Positions 16,806-24,957 of a stretch of DNA of 64,000 nucleotides are shown here, piece by piece (position 1 is the first letter of the stretch; every line of letters starts with the position of its first letter). Below the pieces are notes generated by a model that saw only the letters and a program-made list of their open reading frames with translations, made no database searches and was not told where the DNA came from. Origin of the DNA: Neisseria subflava (lineage in GTDB: Bacteria; Pseudomonadota; Gammaproteobacteria; Burkholderiales; Neisseriaceae); assembly GCF_024205705.1 (NCBI RefSeq), contig NZ_CP073115.1, forward strand, positions 186,001 through 250,000, given 5' to 3'. The position numbers were made by a program, and so were the translations under genes.

Positions 16806-17567
16806 TCAGACGGCCTTGGCCAAAAGCTGTTTCAATGGCTTTAAGATTTGCCATGCCTGAGCTTTGAGTTGCGGCTGCATCAGCAGGCGGGCGGGATGGG
16901 GAATGACGAAATGCGGCCGCTCTGCGCACAATTCGTTCATCAGCCCGATCATGTCGGGGCTGTCGAAGATTTTGCCGAGGAACAATACTGCGCGCGCTTG
17001 CGAAGTGGTCAGCTCGTTTTGCATTTCGGTAAGCTCGGCGCGGATGTGTTCGGCATCGGGCAGGGCGGTAAACACGGGTGCGGTTTTGACCCATGCGGTT
17101 TTATGCGCCTGCTCGGGCTTGAGGCCGATGGCGGCGAGGATGTTGTCGAGAAGCGTGCCGACGTCGCCGCTAAACAGCGTACCGTGCAGGCTGTCTTCGG
17201 TGGACGGGCAAATGCTGACCACCATGATTTCAGACGGCCTGATGGTTACGTCAAGACGGGGCAGATTGTCTGAATGTGCGACTTTTTCTGTTTTTGCCGG
17301 TGTTTCGGCAATGGCTTTGGGTGCAGCTTTGGGAACGCGGACAGCAGGTTTGGCCGTTTGCGCAGTGGCAATGGCGGCAGTGCGTGCCTGATGGGCGCCT
17401 GCGGATAAAGTACGCACGGCTTGCGCGGTATCGGCAGCAATGGTTTTGGGGCGGACGGGTGCGGTTGCAGCTTGAGGCGCGGCATGGATGATTTTGGCGT
17501 TTTGGTTCAGCCACATTGGGCCCAAGCCCAAGGCTTCGTGCAGGTGCAGGTAGCGGCTGCTTAACAT
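16806..17567 (-). CDS. Uracil-DNA glycosylase family protein
   Basis: A 253-residue protein with a low-complexity Ala/Pro-rich linker after the first 30 residues and a C-terminal uracil-DNA glycosylase-like domain. The domain has IMVVSICPSTEDSLHGTLFSG (motif 1 region), AWVKTAP, ARAVLFLGK and HPARLLMQP (motif 2-like). This is the long, diverged UDG-like protein encoded downstream of rimI in many beta-proteobacteria. It is expected to act on uracil in DNA, but motif 1 is not canonical, so activity is uncertain. Its start overlaps the end of rimI by seven bases, placing it last in a tsaB-rimI-UDG operon. An uptake sequence lies inside the frame near 17229. Confidence 0.8.
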   Translation of the reverse strand: MLSSRYLHLHEALGLGPMWLNQNAKIIHAAPQAATAPVRPKTIAADTAQAVRTLSAGAHQARTAAIATAQTAKPAVRVPKAAPKAIAETPAKTEKVAHSDNLPRLDVTIRPSEIMVVSICPSTEDSLHGTLFSGDVGTLLDNILAAIGLKPEQAHKTAWVKTAPVFTALPDAEHIRAELTEMQNELTTSQARAVLFLGKIFDSPDMIGLMNELCAERPHFVIPHPARLLMQPQLKAQAWQILKPLKQLLAKAV

Positions 17568-18004
17568 GATTTCTCCATCAATACGGCATCTTCGCTGCCA
17601 CCATCGGGCAGGGCGTAGTAGTTTTTGCGGCGGCCGCAGGTTTGGAAGCCGTGTTTGCGGTAGAGCTGTTGCGCGGTTTCATTGCTTGCACGAACTTCGA
17701 GCAGCAATCGGGTTGCGCCTTGCTGTTGCGCTGCGTTTTGCCAGTGTTGCAGCAGAACGGACGCAATGCCTTGGCGGCGGTATTCGGGCGCGACGGCAAT
17801 CAGGTGCAGCTCGGATTCGTCAAACACGGTTTGCCACACGATAAAGCCGGTAATTTGGTGGTCAGCCTGGCTGAGCCAAACGCTGTCGGGATGGTGTTGA
17901 ACCGCCGATTCAAACTGCTGCGCCGTCCACGGCGAAAGATTGCCTTGTGCGTCGATGGCGGCAAGGGTGGGGCAGTCAGCAAGTACGGCAGGGCGCAGGT
18001 TCAC
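17561..18004 (-). CDS. rimI: Ribosomal protein bS18-alanine N-acetyltransferase RimI
   Basis: A 147-residue GNAT acetyltransferase that modifies the N-terminal alanine of ribosomal protein S18. The acetyl-CoA loop VAPEYRRQGIASVLLQ and the later LLLEVRASNETAQQLYRKHGFQTCGRRKNYY are typical of RimI. The start is GTG and overlaps the tsaB stop by four bases (GTGA), so the two are translationally coupled. The pairing of rimI with tsaB and a uracil-DNA glycosylase gene is common in proteobacteria and supports the call. Confidence 0.93.
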   Translation of the reverse strand: MNLRPAVLADCPTLAAIDAQGNLSPWTAQQFESAVQHHPDSVWLSQADHQITGFIVWQTVFDESELHLIAVAPEYRRQGIASVLLQHWQNAAQQQGATRLLLEVRASNETAQQLYRKHGFQTCGRRKNYYALPDGGSEDAVLMEKSC

Positions 18005-18674
18005 GGTTTGGCCTTTTGTTGGGCTTGCTCTTGCGCAGTCAGGGCAATTTTGTTGCGGACGTAGAGCAGCTCGGCGTGTGCCGCGTCAGTAGCAAGATAG
18101 CGGCCGCTGCGGGCAAGTTTAAGATAGTCGGCGGCGGTCGGCATATCGGCTTGACCGTCAAAAGGCGGTTTGTCGGCGAGGGCAAAGGCATTGCCGATAC
18201 CGCCGGTAGGCGTTTTGCCTTCAGGCGCGGTAATAGAGGCGGCTTTGCCAACCGTGTAATCGCTCAAGCGGATGTGGTTTTGCGTATCAAACCATGCGTA
18301 GAATACTTCGCCCATACGCGCATCGGTGGCTGCCAGTACGCAGCTGGATGGCGGCAGCAATGAAGCGGCGGTATCGAGGCAGGGAATACCGATCATGGGC
18401 GTGTCAAACGGCGTGGCCAAACCTTGTGTAACCGCCGCGCCGATACGCAGGCCGGTAAATGCGCCGGGCCTTGTGCATAAACGATGCAGCCCAAATCGGC
18501 GGCTGTGATGCCCGCTTCTTTGAAGAGGCGTTCGATTTGCGGCAGGATTTGTTCGGATTGCTTGGTACCGACGTTTTCGTGAAACAGGCGGATTTCGCCT
18601 TGATGTTCCAATGCGATGGACAGAAAGGATGTGCTGGTGTCGATGGCAAGAGTCGGGAGATTGTCGGTTGGCAT
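18001..18674 (-). pseudogene. tsaB: tRNA threonylcarbamoyladenosine protein TsaB, one apparent frameshift
   Basis: TsaB partners TsaD in making t6A at position 37 of ANN-decoding tRNAs. The N-terminal part (LAIDTSTSFLSIALEHQGEIRLFHE, EQILPQIERLF, GCIVYAQGP) and the C-terminal part (GLATPFDTPMIGIPCLDTAA, AATDARMGEVFYAWF) together give a full ASKHA-fold protein of about 225 residues. They are out of frame by one base at about 18465: GGCCCGGCGCA should be GGCCCGGGCGCA, restoring GPGAFTGLRIGAAVTQG. I chose the ATG of MPTDNLPTL. TsaB is essential in most bacteria, so an assembly indel is far more likely than a broken gene. It leads the tsaB-rimI-UDG operon. Confidence 0.88.
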
Positions 18675-18803
18675 GGTGTTATTTTTTAGAAGGATATGGG
18701 TTGCCATTATAGTGGAACGTCGAGGGGGAACAAAGCATTCGGGCGGCGCGTTGGTAAAAACGCCGTTTACGGCAAAGCTATTCGATAAGTGAACCAAGGT
18801 TTC

Positions 18804-18837
18804 AGGCCGTCTGAAAACGTTTCAGACGGCCTTGTTT
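18804..18837. terminator. Inverted uptake-sequence terminator
   Basis: AGGCCGTCTGAAA and TTTCAGACGGCCT with a 3-base core plus flanking pairs, then a T-rich end, between tsaB and the glutathione transferase gene. Confidence 0.65.
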
Positions 18838-19511
18838 TATTTGTCGAGTTTCAATAAAGGCGAACCTGCTTTTTCAACGGCGCGACGGTAGGCTCCATGC
18901 GCTTCGATGCGTTGCAAATAAGCGCGGATATTGGGGTAATCGGCGAAATCGAAGCGGTCGGCCGCGGCTTGCAGCGGATAGCTCATCATGATGTCGGCAC
19001 CGCTGAGGCTGTTGCCGACCAACCATTCGCGGTTTTCCAGCTCGCTGTCGATGTGGGCAAGATGCAGCGCGGCTTGCGGATGGATAAAGCTGCTTTTGAC
19101 GCTGCCGCTGATTTTGCGGGCAATCGGTTTGATGAAAAACGGCATGGGCGCGCTTTCAATCCGGCGGAACACCAGTCCGAGCAGCAATAACGGCATCAGC
19201 GAACCTTCGGCGTAATGCAGCCAGCGTTGATATTGCCAGTATTCGCGGCTGCCGCGTTCGGGCATCAGACGGCCGTTGCCGTAGGTTTGAATCAGATAGT
19301 CGGTAATCGCGCCGCTTTCCGCCAAGATAAAGCCGTCATCATCCAATAAAGGCGATTTGCCCAAGGGATGAATGGCTTTGAGTTCGTCAGGGGCGAGCAA
19401 AGTGTCGGGATGGCGGCGGTAGGTTTGCAGGCGGTAGGGCGTACCGAGGATTTCAAGCAGCCAAACAATGCGCAGGGCGCGGGATTGGTCGAGCGAATGC
19501 AGGGTAATCAT
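18837..19511 (-). CDS. Glutathione S-transferase family protein
   Basis: A 224-residue soluble protein with an N-terminal thioredoxin-like domain (MITLHSLDQSRALRIVWLLEIL, then HPLGKSPLLDDDGFILAESGAITDYL with the cis-proline and the ES glutathione-binding pair) and a helical C-terminal domain (LSGADIMMSYPLQAA). I chose the ATG at 19511 because it begins the first beta strand. It lies eight bases after the stop of the preceding conserved unknown, at the end of the darA-acetyltransferase-darB run, so it is probably co-transcribed. A role in detoxification or in the same biosynthetic pathway is possible but not shown. Confidence 0.88.
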   Translation of the reverse strand: MITLHSLDQSRALRIVWLLEILGTPYRLQTYRRHPDTLLAPDELKAIHPLGKSPLLDDDGFILAESGAITDYLIQTYGNGRLMPERGSREYWQYQRWLHYAEGSLMPLLLLGLVFRRIESAPMPFFIKPIARKISGSVKSSFIHPQAALHLAHIDSELENREWLVGNSLSGADIMMSYPLQAAADRFDFADYPNIRAYLQRIEAHGAYRRAVEKAGSPLLKLDK

Positions 19512-19519
19512 GAGGGGCT

Positions 19520-19915
19520 TTAGATATCGGTTTGTTTGAGGCCGTCTATGCTGATTTGGCAGGCATCGGCGTATTTTTGCAGGGTTTTGGCCGGTAGTTT
19601 GGCGAACACTTCGGGACGGAAATGCCGACGCAGCTGCCATTTCCATACGCCTGCCGCCATGGCCAAGCCGGTTTCATCATAACGGCAGCGGAACATATGG
19701 TAGTACAGCGGCGAATATTCGCCTTTTTCGACGGCTTCGCGCGCGGCCTGAGTTTGGGCATCGAGTTCGCACACTGCCATTTCGGTGGCGTAGGCTTCGT
19801 CCTGCCAACCGTTGCTGGTGGCCGCTTCGTAGTGGCCGTCGCGGGTGCCGTAGATGACTTTGCGGTGGCCGTGGTAGCTGGCGCTGTTGTCTTGAGGGAT
19901 GTCGTCAATCTTCAT
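19520..19915 (-). CDS. Conserved protein of unknown function in darB operon
   Basis: A 131-residue soluble protein I do not recognise. The first half has GHRKVIYGTRDGHYEAATSNGWQDE, and the second half is helical with several Trp, Tyr and Arg (YYHMFRCRYDETGLAMAAG, WKWQLRRHFRPEVF). There is no signal peptide or membrane segment. Its ATG follows the darB stop with no spacer (TGA-ATG), which indicates coupled translation and a linked role. The conserved aromatic and arginine-rich pattern suggests nucleic acid or ligand binding, but this is guesswork. Confidence 0.75.
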   Translation of the reverse strand: MKIDDIPQDNSASYHGHRKVIYGTRDGHYEAATSNGWQDEAYATEMAVCELDAQTQAAREAVEKGEYSPLYYHMFRCRYDETGLAMAAGVWKWQLRRHFRPEVFAKLPAKTLQKYADACQISIDGLKQTDI

Positions 19916-21082
19916 TCAGACGGCCTTTACTGCTTCCAAAAGCATGAAACATGTTGAAAAGCGTCCGCTTTCCGGAACGTAACACAGGATTTTTTGGCCG
20001 TGTTCGATGGGGAAAGTGCGCATAAATTCTTCAAGGATGATGTAAATCGAGGCCGAACCCGTGTTGCCCTTGCTGTTCAGATTGGTAAACCATTTTTCCT
20101 GCGGAATGTCGAAGCCGATGTTTTTCAGGCCGTCTGAAAGGCGGTCGCGGAAAAAGCCGGAAGAGTAGTGTGGCAGGAACCAATCGATTTCTTCGGCACG
20201 GATGCCGTGTTTGGAGGCGATTTGGGAGAGGGGTTTTTCCACCGTATAGCGGACGATGTTTTCGTTCAGCAGTTTGACATCCTGCTTGACCGCCATCAGG
20301 CTGTGGCGGCGGCCGTAATCGGCATCGGCGTGTTTCCAGCCTTCAAATACGCCGTCGCGGAATTCTGCGCCGGCATACATGCAGGGCGGCATTTCGTTGG
20401 CGTAGGAAAGCAGGTCTACCCAATGGATTTTCAGGCTGAGGCCGTCTGAATTGGGGCGGTCGGACAGATACACCGCGCCTGCGCCGTCAGACAGCATCCA
20501 GCGCAAAAAGTCTTTTTCAAACCCGATTTCGGGGGACGCGTTTTCCAGTTTTTTATGGTCGGTTTCGCTTTGAAACACTTCGCCGCGCATGACCGCCGAG
20601 GCGTTTTCGGAAGCAACGGAAACCGCATGTGAGTGTTCGCCGGTACGCACGGCGTTGTAGGCGTGTTTCATCGCCGCCATACCTGCCGCGCATACGCCTG
20701 CCATGCTGAACACTTCGCAAGGCGGCATATCCAGCAAACCATGCACCATCACACCGTGTCCGGGTATGGTTTGGTCGGGATAGGAAGTGGCGCAGGCCAG
20801 GCTGCCGATGGCTTCTGCTGCAACGCCTTGGGCAAACAGGCCGTTGACCGCTTCGGCAGCCAATTCGGCATTGGTGTGCGTCGTGCGGCGGCTTTCGGGA
20901 TCGATGGCGTAATGGCGCGACAAAATGCCGTTGGAACGCAAAATCATACGGCGCACGCGTGACGGCACATCGCCTGCCATGCCGAGGACGGCTTCCATTT
21001 CGTCATTGCCGACAGGGGCATTGGGCAAGAAGGCAGAAACGCGGTTGAGATAAACGTCTTTGAGTGTGTTATTCGATGTCAT
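19916..21082 (-). CDS. darB: Beta-ketoacyl-ACP synthase III family, DarB-like
   Basis: A 388-residue thiolase-fold ketosynthase of the FabH type. The active-site cysteine is C131 in FSMAGVCAAGMAAM, with the catalytic histidine in DWFLPHYSSGF and the asparagine in NLNSKGNTGSASIY, so all three catalytic residues are present. The first 60 residues differ from housekeeping FabH. Together with the DarA-like gene two genes upstream on the same strand, it matches the dialkylresorcinol enzymes DarA and DarB, where DarB joins a beta-ketoacyl thioester to a second acyl unit. The product here is unknown. The frame contains two uptake sequences, so it has long resided in Neisseria. Confidence 0.82.
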   Translation of the reverse strand: MTSNNTLKDVYLNRVSAFLPNAPVGNDEMEAVLGMAGDVPSRVRRMILRSNGILSRHYAIDPESRRTTHTNAELAAEAVNGLFAQGVAAEAIGSLACATSYPDQTIPGHGVMVHGLLDMPPCEVFSMAGVCAAGMAAMKHAYNAVRTGEHSHAVSVASENASAVMRGEVFQSETDHKKLENASPEIGFEKDFLRWMLSDGAGAVYLSDRPNSDGLSLKIHWVDLLSYANEMPPCMYAGAEFRDGVFEGWKHADADYGRRHSLMAVKQDVKLLNENIVRYTVEKPLSQIASKHGIRAEEIDWFLPHYSSGFFRDRLSDGLKNIGFDIPQEKWFTNLNSKGNTGSASIYIILEEFMRTFPIEHGQKILCYVPESGRFSTCFMLLEAVKAV

Positions 21083-21101
21083 GATGTGGTTGTCAAAATA
21101 A

Positions 21102-21347
21102 TCAACCGATAAACCGCGCCGCGTAGTCGCAGCTTGCAGTCAACGGGATGTGGTGTGTTTCGGCGTATTCCATCAGCGCGCTCACCAGCAGTTTGGCAAT
21201 GCCGCGATGACGGAAGTTGGGCGAGACCACGGTATGGTTTACGTCCCAGCCGCCGTTGTGTTCGGTATAGCTGATATAGCCTGCTTCCAAACCGTCAATG
21301 TCGATTTGAAAGCGACGGCGTTCGGGGTAGTGGATAACTTTGGGCAT
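21102..21347 (-). CDS. Small GNAT acetyltransferase (YjdJ-like)
   Basis: An 81-residue minimal GNAT domain. The sequence MPKVIHYPERRRFQIDI, then ISYTEHNGGWDVNHTVV and the acetyl-CoA loop FRHRGIAKLLVSALMEYA, with a closing SCDYAARFI, matches the single-domain acetyltransferase-like family (YjdJ type). It lies between darA (34 bases upstream) and darB (19 bases downstream) on the same strand, so it is part of that operon. The substrate is unknown. Confidence 0.85.
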   Translation of the reverse strand: MPKVIHYPERRRFQIDIDGLEAGYISYTEHNGGWDVNHTVVSPNFRHRGIAKLLVSALMEYAETHHIPLTASCDYAARFIG

Positions 21348-21381
21348 GATGGATTCCTAGTTTGAGGCCGTCTGAAATGGA

Positions 21382-22290
21382 TTATCTGCCTGACGGTTGT
21401 TCATAATAGTCCGCCAGCTTTTTCAGACGGCCTTTGAGCAGCGGATGCAGCAGTTTTTTCAAAATTACACTGATGGGTAAAACCACCAAAATCATCGCCA
21501 ATAAAAAGACGATGTAGAAGCACAGCAGCGCACGGCGCAAGAGCGGAGAAATACGGCCTGCCGCAATCAAAAGCTTGCCCCAGACGAAGAAGCTACGGCC
21601 GGCGGCATGTTCGCTGAAAATCAGTTTTTCATTGACTGTCACCGCGCCCATGTTTTGAAACAGGGTTTCGTCCAAAGGCTGTTGGTTCAATAGTGTATCG
21701 CACAATTTCGTACCAAACCGCGCCGCATCCGCCAATTCTTCTTCAGCAATGCCGGCGGAGGGTAGGGAGCGGAAATAGCGCTTGTCGCCGGTCAGCATCC
21801 ATGCTGGCGTGGTAATGAAACTTGCCGCGCTGTTGCAGTCATCGATTTTTACGATGTTGCCGATGAGTTTTGCGCCGTTTTGTTTCAGCAAAGATTTCAT
21901 TTTTTCCTGCGCGCCCAGCCACATATTGCGGCAGCCAATAAGCGTGATGACCGGTTTGCCGTCCAGCAGGCGGCACGTTTCTTCGCGTTGCAAAAAGGCG
22001 GTAATCGGTTGCGAAGGAGAGAGGAACCAAACGGTGTAGGCAATGACCACCACATCGTAATCTTCGGATGGGATTCGCGGCGGCAGAATCGGGGCAGGTT
22101 TTAAATGGACGGTTTCCGGAAAGGTATCGAAAAAACGCCAAAACGGCCATGGAAACGGAAATGCCTGCTCCGGTACGATATTGATGCAATCGACCTGTAT
22201 TCCGGCTGTTTGCAACGGCGCGGCAAAATTTCGAGCCAGGCTGGAGAGCTGTCCCGTTTGCGAGTAATGCACAATCAGCACTTTTTTCAT
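21382..22290 (-). CDS. darA: Dialkylresorcinol condensing enzyme DarA-like
   Basis: A 302-residue protein. The N-terminus MKKVLIVHYSQTGQLSSLARNF is a flavodoxin-like phosphate-binding loop, followed by VIAYTVWFLSPSQP and ITLIGCRNMWLGAQEKM. The C-terminus contains a long hydrophobic stretch (LCFYIVFLLAMILVVLPISVIL) that may anchor it in the membrane. This combination fits DarA, the cyclase/aromatase that acts with the ketosynthase DarB to make dialkylresorcinols. The call rests on overall resemblance and on the DarB-like gene in the same operon. It is the first gene of a five-gene minus-strand run. Confidence 0.8.
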   Translation of the reverse strand: MKKVLIVHYSQTGQLSSLARNFAAPLQTAGIQVDCINIVPEQAFPFPWPFWRFFDTFPETVHLKPAPILPPRIPSEDYDVVVIAYTVWFLSPSQPITAFLQREETCRLLDGKPVITLIGCRNMWLGAQEKMKSLLKQNGAKLIGNIVKIDDCNSAASFITTPAWMLTGDKRYFRSLPSAGIAEEELADAARFGTKLCDTLLNQQPLDETLFQNMGAVTVNEKLIFSEHAAGRSFFVWGKLLIAAGRISPLLRRALLCFYIVFLLAMILVVLPISVILKKLLHPLLKGRLKKLADYYEQPSGR

Positions 22291-22471
22291 TATCTTCCCT
22301 GCAATGAGTAAGTTATGGTTGGTTTGGACGGTATTATATAGTAAACCGACCTGTCTTGAACTTTATTCATATTCAGTATGTTCGCGTAGGTTTCAGCCGA
22401 TTCGGATGGAAGCGCCGTATTCTGTCGGAAGGGTGGTAAAGCGGATTTTTATGCCATACCCAACATGAACA

Positions 22472-22501
22472 ACGGCCGTCTGAAATTTTTCAGACGGCCT
22501 T
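22472..22501. terminator. Inverted uptake-sequence terminator
   Basis: GGCCGTCTGAAA and its inverted copy with a short T-rich loop, between tRNA-Phe and darA; on the minus strand it can end the tRNA transcript. Confidence 0.6.
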
Positions 22502-22598
22502 GTGTGGAAATCGGGACGCATGGTCTGGAACGGGATTTGCGCTTAAAACATGCGTGCAAATCGTATAGATAAAAAAATAACCGCTTCAAGGCGGTTGG

Positions 22599-22674
22599 TG
22601 GTGGCCAGAGGCGGAATCGAACCGCCGACACACGGATTTTCAATCCGTTGCTCTACCAACTGAGCTATCTGGCC
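22599..22674 (-). tRNA. tRNA-Phe (GAA)
   Basis: A 76-base cloverleaf on the minus strand. The acceptor arms GGCCAGA and TCTGGCC pair, followed by A73 and an encoded CCA. The anticodon stem ACGGA/TCCGT encloses the loop TTGAAAA with anticodon GAA. The D loop (AGCTCAGTTGGTAGAGC) and T arm (GGCGGTTCGATTCCGCC) are regular. Confidence 0.97.
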
Positions 22675-22878
22675 TTCGCGTGTTTCGTTGCGAGATGTGA
22701 ATTAAACCAAATTTCGTTTCCTTGTGCAAGTATTTGTAGGCTTTATTTTTGAGGCGGTAAATTAAGATTTTGTTTTGTATTGAATTATTTTTCGTTTTAA
22801 TTAGCGGTTTTTAGGTTTGCCGGTTTGATTTTCAGACGGCATAAGATACAATCGGCTTTTTTGCTTTGGATTTATGCC

Positions 22879-23439
22879 ATGCTGTATGTGTTTGTTCGTG
22901 ATATGTGGGATGTTTTGCGTTTGCGCTATCGTTCGCCGGAGACGTATTTGTATTCGCCTTTGGTGATGGCGGCGGTGTTACTGCTGTTGGGTGTGGTGAA
23001 CGCGGCCAGCATGTCGCCTTTGTTTGGCAGTGGCGCGGCGGCGGTGTGCCTGTCGGTGATTTTGGTGATTGTGAAATGGTTGGTGTTGAGCCGCTCGATG
23101 CGCAAGGTGCTGCATTATTACGGTGCGCCCCGGCTGCCTTTGTGGGGCTTTATTTTGGTGTCTGAGGCGTTGTTGCTGCCGCTGTTGCTGGTGATGTATG
23201 TGCCGGCGTTGGCTACGTTTGCGCTGCTGTGGCAGGCTTGGGTGTTTGTGGTGCAGGTGCGCGGTTTGATGTGGATGGGGAATGCGACGATAGGCCGTGT
23301 TTTGGTGGGTTATGTGTTGTATGGTATCGGCGTGCTGTGTGTGGGTACGGTGATTCTGATGCTGTTTATTGCCGCCAGTTGGTTGGACATGGAAACGTTG
23401 AATCAAAACCTGCAGGCGTTGATGTCTGCCCGTCAATAA
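22879..23439 (+). CDS. Five-helix membrane protein, Yip1-like (tentative)
   Basis: A 186-residue integral membrane protein with about five hydrophobic helices and a short N-terminal segment (MLYVFVRDMWDVLRLRYRSPETYLYSPLVMA). The amphipathic start followed by packed helices is reminiscent of the YIP1 superfamily; function is unknown. I chose the ATG of MLYVF. An earlier TTG start would read through an uptake sequence and is less likely, although no strong ribosome binding site precedes either. It is a single gene between tRNA-Phe (divergent) and coaD (convergent). Confidence 0.75.
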   Translation: MLYVFVRDMWDVLRLRYRSPETYLYSPLVMAAVLLLLGVVNAASMSPLFGSGAAAVCLSVILVIVKWLVLSRSMRKVLHYYGAPRLPLWGFILVSEALLLPLLLVMYVPALATFALLWQAWVFVVQVRGLMWMGNATIGRVLVGYVLYGIGVLCVGTVILMLFIAASWLDMETLNQNLQALMSARQ

Positions 23440-23452
23440 TTAATGAAAATGG

Positions 23453-23483
23453 AAAGGCCGTCTGAAATGTTCGGACGGCCTTT
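23453..23483. terminator. Inverted uptake-sequence terminator
   Basis: AAAGGCCGTCTGAA and TTCGGACGGCCTTT, a slightly imperfect pair with a tiny loop, between convergent genes. Confidence 0.65.
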
Positions 23484-23486
23484 GTT

Positions 23487-23999
23487 TTATGTGTTTGTTT
23501 CGTGGTCTTGCAGGATTTTTTGATAGACGGGGTCGGGGAGGTAGCGGCCTATCATATCACGCCAGCCTTGTGGACCGACCAAGCCTTTGACCATGGTGGA
23601 GGACACTTCGGCTATTTCGCGCGGCGGCATCAGGAAGACGGTGGAGATTTCGGGGGCGATGTCGCTGTTGATGTAGCGCATCGAGCGTTCGTATTCGTAG
23701 TCGGAGGAGGAACGGATGCCGCGGACGATGAAATTGGCGTTGGCTTCACGGGCGTAATCGACCAAAAAGCGGTTTTCAAACACGCTGATGCGGACGTTGG
23801 GGAAGGGGTGGGTAATGGCATCGAGCATGGCGCGGCGTTCTTCTATGGTGTAGGTGTTGCGCTTTTCGGGGTTGGTGCCGATGGCGACGATGAGTTCGTC
23901 AAAGAGGGATTGGGCTTCCTGTATCATCCACAGGTGGCCGAGGGTGGGAGGGTCGAAGCTGCCTGCGTACACGGCACGGCGCGGAGTGGTCGTGGTCAT
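23487..23999 (-). CDS. coaD: Phosphopantetheine adenylyltransferase CoaD
   Basis: A 170-residue nucleotidyltransferase that makes dephospho-CoA from 4'-phosphopantetheine and ATP. The YAGSFDPPTLGHLWMI motif (T/HxGH), VAIGTNPEKRNTYTIEERRAML, FIVRGIRSSSDYEYE and the ISTVFLMPPREIAEVSSTMVKG segment match CoaD. I chose the ATG of MTTTTPRRAVYAG, which gives the usual family length; no clear ribosome binding site precedes it. An upstream start would add 20 residues. It is relevant to the acyl carrier protein in this window only in that CoA supplies the prosthetic group. Confidence 0.95.
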   Translation of the reverse strand: MTTTTPRRAVYAGSFDPPTLGHLWMIQEAQSLFDELIVAIGTNPEKRNTYTIEERRAMLDAITHPFPNVRISVFENRFLVDYAREANANFIVRGIRSSSDYEYERSMRYINSDIAPEISTVFLMPPREIAEVSSTMVKGLVGPQGWRDMIGRYLPDPVYQKILQDHETNT

Positions 24000-24065
24000 T
24001 TTGGATTGGAAAGAGGATTTGTGTACGTTCAGGATAGGGGAGTTTGTCGGTGATGTCAAAAATCA

Positions 24066-24095
24066 AAAAGGCCGTCTGAAATTTCAGACGGCCTT
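24066..24095. terminator. Inverted uptake-sequence terminator
   Basis: AAAGGCCGTCTGAAA directly abutting TTTCAGACGGCCTTT, almost loop-free, after the Bax-inhibitor-like gene. Confidence 0.7.
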
Positions 24096-24105
24096 TGCGG
24101 CTTTA

Positions 24106-24792
24106 TCAGTCGTCACCGCTAATAGAGATGAGGATTCTCAAGAGGCTGCTGAAAATGTTGTAGATGGAGATGAAGATGGTCAGCGCCGCGCTGATGTGGC
24201 TGTCTTCACCGCCGTCGATAACGGCACGCACCTGCCACATAATCATCAGGGAACTGAAGACAACGAAGCCGGCCGCGATGGTCAGGCTCAGGGCAGGGAT
24301 GTTGAGGAAGATGTTGGCCACAACGGCAATCATGAGCACGATCGCACCTGCACCGAGGAAGCTGCCGAGTTTGTTCATGTTCATTGTGGTGCGGCGTGCC
24401 ATAGCGGACATGGTGAAGAATACACCGGCGGTCATGGCGGCGGCCGTACCGACGATTTGCGCGCCGTTATTAATAGACAGGGTGTATTGCAACATAGGGC
24501 TGATGGCAAGGCCCATGCCGAAAGTGAAGATCATCAACAGGGCTACGCCGACGTTGCTGTAACGGTTTTTCTCAATCAGGAAGGTCATGCCGTAGAAAAA
24601 GCCGAAGAAGGCGGCCAGGGCAACATAGTATGAACCGAACATGGCGAAAATGTTAAAGCCTGTTTTGGCGGAAAAGAACGCGCCGGCAATGGCAGGAATG
24701 AAAGACAGGCCGAGCAGGCGGTAGGTTTTTTGCAGGACGGTATTTTTGGCAACCGAGCCTTGCGAGGTATAGTCGTAAACGTCGTTTTGCAT
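24106..24792 (-). CDS. Bax inhibitor-1 / YccA family membrane protein
   Basis: A 228-residue inner-membrane protein with about seven helices. The N-terminal VLQKTYRLLGLSFIPAIAGAFFSAKTG and the final acidic end (LRILISISGDD) fit the Bax inhibitor-1/YccA family, including the aspartates near the C-terminus implicated in calcium or proton movement in relatives. The E. coli member YccA interacts with the protease FtsH; the role here is unknown. It is monocistronic, bounded by uptake-sequence hairpins. Confidence 0.92.
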   Translation of the reverse strand: MQNDVYDYTSQGSVAKNTVLQKTYRLLGLSFIPAIAGAFFSAKTGFNIFAMFGSYYVALAAFFGFFYGMTFLIEKNRYSNVGVALLMIFTFGMGLAISPMLQYTLSINNGAQIVGTAAAMTAGVFFTMSAMARRTTMNMNKLGSFLGAGAIVLMIAVVANIFLNIPALSLTIAAGFVVFSSLMIMWQVRAVIDGGEDSHISAALTIFISIYNIFSSLLRILISISGDD

Positions 24793-24908
24793 GGCGTTTG
24801 CTCCAATGTGGATTGAAAATGAATGAAATTTGGATTTTAACAGAGAATCATGGGTTTGTATGATTTATCTGTTCTATTTGCCTAATATGCGGGGCAATCG
24901 GGAATTTT

Positions 24909-24944
24909 AAAGGCCGTCTGAAAATCGGGTTTCAGACGGCCTTG
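24909..24944. terminator. Inverted uptake-sequence terminator
   Basis: AAGGCCGTCTGAAA and TTTCAGACGGCCTT with a 5-base loop and a T-run downstream on the plus strand, just after yggX (minus). Confidence 0.7.
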
Positions 24945-24957
24945 GTTTTTTCAATGC

